DNA of 5,051 bases from Hyphomicrobiales bacterium (GTDB taxonomy: Bacteria; Pseudomonadota; Alphaproteobacteria; Rhizobiales; Aestuariivirgaceae). The first letter of the stretch is position 1, and every line of letters begins with the position of its first letter. The DNA lies in assembly GCA_003151375.1 (NCBI GenBank), contig PLXI01000132.1, positions 29,687-34,737 of the forward strand, given 5' to 3'. Of the stretch, positions 1 through 4,525 are shown piece by piece. The notes beneath the pieces are model-generated. The model saw only the letters and a list, made by a program, of their open reading frames with translations. It did not search any database and was not told where the DNA came from. Made by a program: the position numbers and the translations under genes.

Positions 1-1037
1 TCAACCAGATCCTTCTGGATGTCAGCTTTGCCAACTGCAACAGGCTTCAACAGGTATGAAGGAACAACCTTCACTCCGTTGTTGTAAGTCTTGGTGTCGT
101 TAACTTCAGGAGTTTTGCCCGACAATACGGTATCAACCATATTGGCAGTCACTTTCGCAAGTTCACGAGTGTCTTTGAACACGGTGGAATATTGTTCACC
201 AGCAATAATGCCCTTAACCGATGGTACTTCGGCATCTTGGCCGGTTACGATCGGGAAATCTTTGGCTGGTGAATAGCCCACGCCCTTGAGCGATGAGATA
301 ATACCACGTGACAAACCATCATAAGGTGACAGAACGCCGTTGACCTTGTCCTTGGTATAGGACTTGGACAGAATGTTATCCATGCGGGCTTGTGCAACTG
401 CACCATCCCAACGCAGCGTACCAACCTTGTCCATGCCCATCTGGCCTGAAACAATGGCGATAGCTTTTGAATCGATCAGCGGCTGCAGAACCGACATAGC
501 GCCATTGTAGAAATAACCAGCGTTAGTGTCATCTGGCGAACCGCCAAACAATTCAACGTTCCATGGCTTAACGCTAGGGAAACGTTCCTTAAGACCAGCA
601 ACCAACGAGTTGGCTTGCAAAACGCCAACGCCAAAGTTGTCGAATGTTGTGTAATAGTCAACGTTTGGTGTCTTGGTGATCAAACGATCATAAGAAAATA
701 CCTTAACGCCCTTGTCGTGGGCCTTTTGGAGAATGTCCGAAAGGGTCGAGCCGTCAATAGCTGCAATGATCAAAGCCTTGGCACCCTTGGTGACCATGTT
801 TTCAATCTGAGCGAGCTGGTTTGGAATATCGTCTTCAGCAAATTGCAGGTCGGTCGTGTAACCCTTTGCAGTGAATTCCTTCACCATTGAGTCGCCGTCG
901 CTAATCCAACGGGTTGAAGACTTTGTTGGCATCGAAATACCAATCAGGCCTTTATCATCAGCTAGCGCAACGCCAGCTGTTACCATAGCTACAGCGCCGG
1001 CAACGCTTGTTGCCAAGAAATGTCTACGATTTAACAT
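1..1037 (-). CDS. chvE: ChvE-type periplasmic multiple-sugar-binding protein (C-terminus cut by window edge)
   Basis: Periplasmic solute-binding component of a CUT2-type sugar ABC transporter. Agrobacterium ChvE binds several aldoses and sugar acids, feeds the GguAB transporter and presents sugar to the VirA sensor. The 345 visible codons are open. Residues 1-27 form a signal peptide with LNRRHFLA near its start and a likely cut after ALA. Stretches that match ChvE as I recall it include PTKSSTRW (37-44), DDIPNQLAQIENMVTKG (69-85), FSYDRLI (114-120), ELFGGSPDD (162-170), SGQMGMDKVGTLRWD (197-211), LSPYDGLS (236-243) and GQDAEVPSVK (266-275). ChvE has about 354 residues, so roughly ten are missing beyond the left edge. 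The start is fixed by AGGGAGG six bases upstream (1044-1050). Transporter genes probably follow off-window, and the divergent GntR gene is the likely regulator. Ligand range cannot be told from sequence alone. Confidence 0.93.
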   Translation of the reverse strand, partial: MLNRRHFLATSVAGAVAMVTAGVALADDKGLIGISMPTKSSTRWISDGDSMVKEFTAKGYTTDLQFAEDDIPNQLAQIENMVTKGAKALIIAAIDGSTLSDILQKAHDKGVKVFSYDRLITKTPNVDYYTTFDNFGVGVLQANSLVAGLKERFPSVKPWNVELFGGSPDDTNAGYFYNGAMSVLQPLIDSKAIAIVSGQMGMDKVGTLRWDGAVAQARMDNILSKSYTKDKVNGVLSPYDGLSRGIISSLKGVGYSPAKDFPIVTGQDAEVPSVKGIIAGEQYSTVFKDTRELAKVTANMVDTVLSGKTPEVNDTKTYNNGVKVVPSYLLKPVAVGKADIQKDLV

Positions 1038-1043
1038 CAGTTT

Positions 1044-1050
1044 CCTCCCT
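1044..1050 (-). promoter_or_regulatory. Strong Shine-Dalgarno site of the chvE-like gene
   Basis: On the minus strand AGGGAGG lies six bases before the ATG at 1037-1035. It is close to the ideal anti-16S complement and fixes the start of the sugar-binding protein. It suggests high translation, as expected for an abundant binding protein. Confidence 0.8.
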
Positions 1051-1062
1051 TAGGATGTTATT

Positions 1063-1094
1063 GGGCGCAAGCCTGTTATCGGCTTGCTACGCCC
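1063..1094 (-). promoter_or_regulatory. Hairpin at the 5' end of the chvE-like mRNA leader
   Basis: The plus-strand arms GCAAGCC (1067-1073) and GGCTTGC (1081-1087) pair perfectly around a 7-nt loop. GGGC (1063-1066) and GCCC (1091-1094) extend the stem past a 3-nt bulge. From the promoter proposed at 1103-1130, transcription would start near 1096, so this stem would form almost at the very 5' end of the transcript, 13 bases before the ribosome-binding site. It has no following U-run, so it is not a terminator. It could stabilise the mRNA or be a DNA operator; the sequence does not decide between these. Confidence 0.5.
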
Positions 1095-1102
1095 GTGGAC
1101 CC

Positions 1103-1130
1103 ACCATAAGGTGTTTATAAACGGTGTCAA
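1103..1130 (-). promoter_or_regulatory. Sigma70-type promoter of the chvE-like gene
   Basis: Minus strand: -35 TTGACA (1130-1125, exact consensus), a 16-bp spacer, and -10 TATGGT (1108-1103, four of six consensus bases). The predicted start is the A near 1096, giving a leader of about 59 nt. The promoter lies only 8 bp upstream of the proposed GntR start codon, so a repressor bound here would also affect the regulator's own gene. The call comes from reading motifs and has no experimental support. Confidence 0.6.
1113..1122. promoter_or_regulatory. Candidate GntR operator, palindrome GTTTATAAAC
   Basis: GTTTATAAAC is a perfect 10-bp palindrome lying entirely inside the spacer between -35 and -10 of the chvE-like promoter, where a bound dimer would block RNA polymerase. 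It also contains TATAAA on both strands, so it could instead serve as a -10 element for the GntR gene. GGTG copies flank it 13 bp apart (1110-1113 and 1123-1126). A second candidate is the FadR/PdhR-like TGG-N5-CCA at 1096-1106, which overlaps the -10. Which, if either, is the operator is inference. Confidence 0.4.
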
Positions 1131-1137
1131 GATTTGT

Positions 1138-1878
1138 ATGATAAATAGAAAGCAAGATAGTCCGCGCACGAAATCCGCAGGGCGCAACCTGCATTCAGAC
1201 ATTGCGGCCAAGATTGGTGCACGCATTTGTGCAGGTGAATTCCCACCGGGTTCCATCCTGCCTAATGAGGCCGAATGGGGCCGTATTCATGGGGCCAGCC
1301 GCACCGCCATTCGTGAGGGCATGAAAGTGCTACAAGCCAAGGGCCTGATTGTGGCCAAGCCTAAAATTGGTTCACGCGTCGCCCCGCGTGCCAATTGGAA
1401 CTTGCTGGATAAGGACGTTTTCTCCTGGCTAGGCACGGCTGTGGGACGCAAGGCTTTCCTCGCAACCACCCAAGAATTCCGCCGTCACATTGAACCAGGC
1501 ATAGCAGAACTGGCGGCACTGAAACGCCGGCCAGACCAGTTACAGGCATTGGGTGAGGCATTAAGCCAGATGCATTTCACAGGTAAAATTGAAGACAGCG
1601 TTATCGCTGACGTGGCATTTCACCGACAGCTTTTGGCGTGTGCCAACAACGAATTACTTAACCCCTTTTCTGTGTTGATTGAGCAAACACTGGGATCGCT
1701 TTTTGAATTCACCACCATCGTCAACACCCGTCAAAAGCAAGCATGGCACTTGCACGACAAAATTTACAAAGCAGTCAAAGATCAAGACAGCAATGGCGCG
1801 CGCAAAGCCATGCAAGATTTGATCGCTGATACAGACAGCCTCTTTAGTGGTGTTAAGCCTGCCAAGAGCAAAGCTTAA
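1138..1878 (+). CDS. GntR-family transcriptional regulator, FadR subfamily (DgoR-like)
   Basis: Dimeric DNA-binding regulator, most likely of the divergent sugar-uptake gene. In the 246-residue form, residues about 16-81 are a GntR winged helix: DIAAKIGARICAGEFPPGS, then LPNEAEW, SRTAIREGMKVLQAKGLI and the wing KIGSRVAPR. Next comes WNLLDKDVFSWL, a linker typical of DgoR-type proteins, then an FCD effector domain (about 105-237) with DVAFHRQLL and HLHDKIYKAV, which carry the usual metal or ligand Asp/His residues. The His often found in the last FCD helix appears as Leu (AMQDLI); as I recall, DgoR also lacks it. Family members usually respond to sugar acids or their breakdown products. The start is uncertain: ATG 1138 has a weak ribosome-binding site. 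GTG 1111 and TTG 1084 are in-frame alternatives, but both run through the chvE-like promoter. Confidence 0.88.
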   Translation: MINRKQDSPRTKSAGRNLHSDIAAKIGARICAGEFPPGSILPNEAEWGRIHGASRTAIREGMKVLQAKGLIVAKPKIGSRVAPRANWNLLDKDVFSWLGTAVGRKAFLATTQEFRRHIEPGIAELAALKRRPDQLQALGEALSQMHFTGKIEDSVIADVAFHRQLLACANNELLNPFSVLIEQTLGSLFEFTTIVNTRQKQAWHLHDKIYKAVKDQDSNGARKAMQDLIADTDSLFSGVKPAKSKA

Positions 1879-1935
1879 TCGCCGACCAAAGCAGCATTTC
1901 GCTTGCGGGTTATAAAGTTACTATTTCGCGAAGCT

Positions 1936-1965
1936 AAATAAAAAGGGCCAGCCGAAGCTGACCCC
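1936..1965 (-). terminator. Rho-independent terminator with UUCG tetraloop
   Basis: Read on the minus strand, GGGTCAGC, loop TTCG and GCTGGCCC form an 8-bp stem with one mismatch (1964-1945). TTTTTATTT follows at once (1944-1936). The C(UUCG)G tetraloop is among the most stable RNA loops. It lies 22 bp after the stop codon of the repeat protein and ends that transcription unit. On the plus strand the hairpin has no T-run after it, so it should not terminate the convergent GntR gene. Confidence 0.88.
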
Positions 1966-1987
1966 AATCTTGCCTTGGTAAAGAAAC

Positions 1988-2440
1988 TTATTGGCCAGCG
2001 GCCTTCAACTTCGTATCGCAATCATGCCAGAATTCTGGCCACTTCAAGCCAGCAGGAATTTTGTTTGCAGCCTTCATTTGGTCCCACTGGCCAGCGCAGG
2101 ATTTAATGCGGCTCTGTTCGCCATTGGCACGTGCAACTGCAGGCGTAGCCATCTTGGGGGCTGGGGCCATTGCAGGAGCAGCTATCTTAGGTGCCGGGGC
2201 CATAGCAGGGGCCACAGGAGCTGCCATTGCAGGAGCCGCCTGTGCTGCATCTGCTTTGGCCATGCAGTCCTTTTCAAAGGTCGGCCAAGTTGTGCCAGCT
2301 GGAATCTTGTTGGCCGCTTTCATAGCATCCCATTGATCAGTACAAGTCTTCATTGCGGTGGATTCGGCCGCATGGGCAGAACCCGCGTTTACGACCAGAA
2401 CAGCGGCAAGCGCCAAACCAGCAAACATCAACTTATTCAT
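1988..2440 (-). CDS. Secreted protein with two Cys/Trp repeats joined by a Pro/Ala/Met linker (unknown function)
   Basis: I do not recognise a named family. The 150-residue product has a clear Sec signal peptide (1-24, cut after AHA), so it is periplasmic or secreted. Two 33-residue repeats, at 31-63 and 113-145, share 21 identical positions. The pattern is KxC, QWDxMKAANKIPAG, WPxF, DC, with the two cysteines exactly 26 residues apart in both (33/59 and 115/141); an intra-repeat disulfide is likely. Between them is a linker rich in Ala, Pro and Met holding two 11-residue units APAPK[IM]A[AT]PA[MV] (81-102). The start is set by GGAGGA seven bases upstream (2448-2453). It is the last gene of a same-strand run and a strong terminator follows. 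The motif recalls small cysteine-pair periplasmic proteins of Rhizobiales, but I cannot name a function. Confidence 0.85.
   Translation of the reverse strand: MNKLMFAGLALAAVLVVNAGSAHAAESTAMKTCTDQWDAMKAANKIPAGTTWPTFEKDCMAKADAAQAAPAMAAPVAPAMAPAPKIAAPAMAPAPKMATPAVARANGEQSRIKSCAGQWDQMKAANKIPAGLKWPEFWHDCDTKLKAAGQ
2006..2104 (-). repeat. Second Cys/Trp protein repeat (coding)
   Basis: Encodes residues 113-145 of the secreted protein (Cys115, Trp119, Trp134, Cys141). It aligns without gaps to residues 31-63. The DNA of the two copies differs at many synonymous sites, so this is an old duplication kept by selection on the protein. Confidence 0.8.
2135..2200 (-). repeat. 33-bp tandem repeat coding for the Pro/Ala/Met linker
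   Basis: Two adjacent 33-bp units encode APAPKIAAPAM and APAPKMATPAV. The DNA units are still very similar (both contain GGGGCCAT and GCAGG on the plus strand), unlike the diverged Cys/Trp repeats. The linker may therefore change length by slippage or recombination. Confidence 0.7.
2252..2350 (-). repeat. First Cys/Trp protein repeat (coding)
   Basis: Encodes residues 31-63 of the secreted protein (Cys33, Trp37, Trp52, Cys59), just after the signal peptide. It is the partner of the repeat at residues 113-145, with 21 of 33 positions identical. Confidence 0.8.
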
Positions 2441-2563
2441 TGCATTCTCCTCCGTTAAAAATGCCCGTCAGCGCGGCCAGTCGGTTGCGCTCGCAGGGAT
2501 CAATACATAAAACATCATCAAAACAATGACCAAAAAAAGTTCCCCCGTATGCGAAGAATAAAC

Positions 2564-3259
2564 TCAATTGAGAATGTTGACAGCGCGCGCTGCAACCAGA
2601 GTGATAACCAACAGCGAAATCGATGCTTGTGCCATCATTAACAATTTGGCGCGCTGCGAAAACGGCATCGTATCGGTGGGTGAAAAAGCTGTAGCATTGG
2701 TAAAGGCCAGAAACAAATAATCAATATAGCCGGGCGACCATCCACGAGTTTTTTTTGAAGACATTTGTGGGAACAAAAAATCGTTCTGTGGAGTGTCGTG
2801 CAATCCGCGCAAGGGCGGCCCGCCGCGATCGATGTTCCAAAACCACAAGGAAAAAGCAATAACATTGGTAATCCATATGTTAATTGCATCAAGCAGCAAT
2901 GACGGCGCAGCACCAGCTTTGCCAGAGAGCAATGCGTGGATCAGCTCAAACAGTGAAGCAAAATTCGCAAGCGTGACCAGTGCAGTCAACACCACTGCGG
3001 CGACACGAACTGTATGGCGATAATTAGCGAGCGCAATGAAATGTTTTTCCTCTGTTGCTGTCTTGGCTTTGTCGATGGTCCAAGCGGTGGCGACAGACAG
3101 CGGCAACAAAAGCAAAAGCTCTAGACCGGGAACCAACCATTTTGGGCCCCATGAAAAATTGTTGATAAGAAAAAGTTGCAATCCAGCAATCACCACCACG
3201 GCGCCGCGCGCAAACCAAAAATCCCATGGATTTGTGGCAATGTGAGTATGGTCGTGCAT
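2564..3259 (-). CDS. Multi-pass inner-membrane protein with a channel-like C-terminus (unknown function)
   Basis: A 231-residue protein. Hydrophobic segments lie at about 17-33, 42-60, 84-112, 124-142, 178-192 (possibly a re-entrant helix) and 205-226. The loop at 143-175 is polar and contains DRGGPPLRGLHDTP. The C-terminal part, YIDYLFLAFTNATAF then SPTDTMPF, then RAKLLMMAQASISLL and VAARAV, follows the plan of the pore helix, filter and last helix of two-TM K+ channels (Ion_trans_2), but the TVGYGD filter is absent. DUF1345 membrane proteins have a comparable end. I infer a shared fold, not K+ conduction. The N-terminus is His-rich (HDHTH). The gene starts 38 bp after the VOC gene stops, and a hairpin carrying GGAG in its loop abuts the ATG. 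No other Met occurs before about residue 166, so the start is fairly secure. Confidence 0.8.
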   Translation of the reverse strand: MHDHTHIATNPWDFWFARGAVVVIAGLQLFLINNFSWGPKWLVPGLELLLLLPLSVATAWTIDKAKTATEEKHFIALANYRHTVRVAAVVLTALVTLANFASLFELIHALLSGKAGAAPSLLLDAINIWITNVIAFSLWFWNIDRGGPPLRGLHDTPQNDFLFPQMSSKKTRGWSPGYIDYLFLAFTNATAFSPTDTMPFSQRAKLLMMAQASISLLVITLVAARAVNILN

Positions 3260-3288
3260 CTGCGGGCGACTCCGAGAATCGCCCGCAG
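3260..3288 (-). promoter_or_regulatory. Translation-control hairpin with the Shine-Dalgarno in its loop
   Basis: Arms CTGCGGGCGA and TCGCCCGCAG form a perfect 10-bp GC-rich stem around a 9-nt loop. On the minus strand the loop holds GGAG (3273-3270), and the stem ends on the base next to the ATG at 3259. If the stem forms, the ribosome-binding site is displayed in the loop while the 10 nt before the start are paired. No U-run follows, which argues against a simple terminator. It occupies most of the 38-bp gap after the VOC gene and may set the ratio of the two products. Confidence 0.6.
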
Positions 3289-3297
3289 TGTCATTGT

Positions 3298-3699
3298 TTA
3301 GTGTGTCATGGTCAACGCATGTTTGGCTGTTGGCTCAATCAAGCCAATCATCGCACCAGAGGCGTCAGACATAACCGCCACAGTGCCAACCCCAGGGATC
3401 AGAACCGGCGGACGCATCACCTCACCACCAGCTTCATGCGTCTGGTTTTCGGCTTCGCGCATATTGGCGACTGAGAGATAAGTCATCCAATGAGTGGGTA
3501 CGCCTTCATAGTCCGGCGCAGTCAGTTCAAATACACCACCCACAGTCTTGCCGTCTTTGCTGGCAATCCAATAGGCCGTGCCATCGGGCAGGGGCAGGGG
3601 CTCAAAGTGCCATCCAAGCGTACGGCCATAAAAGGCCAACGCCATTTCGGGCTCCCAGGTATTAAGTTCGTGCCACCAGTGTCGTTGAGGCATGGTCAT
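3298..3699 (-). CDS. VOC-superfamily (glyoxalase-fold) protein
   Basis: A 133-residue cytoplasmic protein made of two beta-alpha-beta-beta-beta halves. The first half (about 8-60) contains WWHELNTWEPEMALAFYGRTLGWHFE, GTAYWIASKDGKTVGGVFEL and a conserved Trp30. The second half (about 68-122) contains THWMTYLSVANMREA, GGEVMRPPVLIPGVGTVAVMSDASGAMIGLIEP. His10, His70 and Glu122 sit where VOC enzymes often bind a metal. The substrate is unknown: the superfamily includes glyoxalase I, dioxygenases and resistance proteins, and this short form is usually annotated only as VOC family. The start at 3699 is set by AAAGGAG six bases upstream. The frame stays open 98 codons further, but that stretch lacks family similarity. 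It is the first gene of a minus-strand run followed by the membrane and repeat proteins. Confidence 0.88.
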   Translation of the reverse strand: MTMPQRHWWHELNTWEPEMALAFYGRTLGWHFEPLPLPDGTAYWIASKDGKTVGGVFELTAPDYEGVPTHWMTYLSVANMREAENQTHEAGGEVMRPPVLIPGVGTVAVMSDASGAMIGLIEPTAKHALTMTH

Positions 3700-3933
3700 G
3701 TTGTTCTCCTTTATGAGAGGGGTTTGAACATGTCGCCGTCCGCCCTGCAGGGTTATGGGGATTCGAGGCTTTGATGTGGCAAGATTGGGGCCATTGCGTG
3801 TCGTGGATAACAGCAACACATGGCGCGTTAACTGACTCCTACGCTCAGCCACGAGAGGTGCAATATCTTGACGGCGACTGCTAACTCGCAGATAGCATAA
3901 CGTAAATGTGTAAATGTAATGGGGAATATCTGC
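3700..3933. promoter_or_regulatory. Divergent intergenic region between the VOC and DUF4337 genes
   Basis: This 234-bp stretch should hold promoters for both directions. For the plus strand, TTGACG (3868-3873) with GATAGC 17 bp later (3891-3896) is a weak candidate. An exact tandem repeat GTAAATGT (3902-3917) lies next to the DUF4337 start. A perfect palindrome CCCTGCAGGG (3743-3752) lies in the VOC leader. I found no convincing minus-strand promoter and no gene here. Confidence 0.4.
3902..3917. repeat. Tandem octamer GTAAATGT x2
   Basis: Two perfect adjacent copies of GTAAATGT end 16 bases before the DUF4337 start codon, just upstream of its GGGGA ribosome-binding site. They may be a regulator's direct-repeat site or chance low-complexity sequence. 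Confidence 0.55.
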
Positions 3934-4515
3934 ATGTCTGAAATGCCAACAGAAGATTATGAACACACCGAACATGCCATGCATGCCAAACATGAGGCCG
4001 AAGGAGGCAACAGGTTTATCAGCACCGTGGCCATGAGCATCGCGGTTCTGGCCGTGGTTGCCGCAACTGTTGGCAGCCTTGAAACACTTGAAGATGGCGA
4101 TGCCATTTCAGCCAAGAATGAAGCGGTGCTATTTCAAAATAAAGCTACAGACAGTTGGAATTTCTACGAAGCCAAAAGCATGAAGAAGAATATGTATGAC
4201 ATCGCGGCGGCTACTGCTTCCGACGGTCCGGTGAAAGACGACTTCTTAGCCAAGGCCAAAAAGAATGAGGATGACAGCGCAGACATACAGAAAGAGGCCA
4301 AGAAGCTGGAAGGCGAATCCGCTGCGAAGTTGGCTGAAGGCGAAACTCATGAAACCCGTCATCACATTTTAACTGGAGCTGTAACGCTGCTTCACATCGG
4401 TATTGCGATGGCAACGATAGCCATCGTTACTGGAGGCAAACGCTGGCCGTGGTATGCTTCGATCCTGCTTGGCGTTGGTGGTGTTGTGGGAGCGGTATTT
4501 GCCTACGCAAAGTGA
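3934..4515 (+). CDS. DUF4337 family membrane protein
   Basis: A 193-residue protein of unknown function matching DUF4337 as I recall it. A charged N-terminal tail has His at 11, 14, 17 and 20. Then come one membrane helix (about 28-49) and the family hallmark KNEAVLFQNKATDSWNFYEAKSMKKNMYD (61-89). A long Lys/Glu/Ala-rich helix that probably forms a coiled coil spans about 100-138. Two C-terminal membrane helices lie at about 146-166 and 172-191. The middle domain would sit on one side of the inner membrane, most likely the periplasm if the tail is cytoplasmic. I chose ATG 3934, which has GGGGA (3921-3925) eight bases upstream; ATG 3919, five codons earlier, has no such site. The aquaporin gene begins 10 bp after the stop with no terminator between, so the two are probably co-transcribed. 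Confidence 0.85.
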   Translation: MSEMPTEDYEHTEHAMHAKHEAEGGNRFISTVAMSIAVLAVVAATVGSLETLEDGDAISAKNEAVLFQNKATDSWNFYEAKSMKKNMYDIAAATASDGPVKDDFLAKAKKNEDDSADIQKEAKKLEGESAAKLAEGETHETRHHILTGAVTLLHIGIAMATIAIVTGGKRWPWYASILLGVGGVVGAVFAYAK

Positions 4516-4525
4516 GAAGGCATTG

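Noticed and set aside
91..1053. Several 60-91 codon frames within the chvE-like gene on both strands
   Set aside because: The ChvE frame is open over all 345 codons and matches a known family. The others show no recognisable protein features.
1879..1935. Possible plus-strand terminator after the GntR gene
   Set aside because: I found no stem followed by a T-run on this strand; TTCGCGAA at 1925-1932 alone is too short.
1991..2458. Plus-strand open frames of 155 and 91 codons opposite the repeat protein
   Set aside because: They are antisense shadows of the GC-rich Ala/Pro coding repeats. The minus-strand frame has a signal peptide, a ribosome-binding site and internal protein repeats.
2470..2491. 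Inverted repeat AGCGC-N12-GCGCT upstream of the repeat-protein gene
   Set aside because: The stem is only 5 bp with a large loop, and the nearest T-run on the minus strand is several bases away, so neither terminator nor riboswitch can be supported.
2563..2572. Perfect palindrome CTCAATTGAG over the stop codon of the membrane protein gene
   Set aside because: It is short, AT-centred, has no loop for a hairpin and lacks a promoter context; probably chance.
3700..3993. In-frame 98-codon extension upstream of the VOC gene
   Set aside because: It has no VOC similarity, overlaps the start of the DUF4337 gene, and a good ribosome-binding site precedes the ATG at 3699.
4406..4426. Inverted repeat CGATGGC / GCCATCG inside the DUF4337 gene
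   Set aside because: It falls in codons for a membrane helix and is explained by coding constraint.
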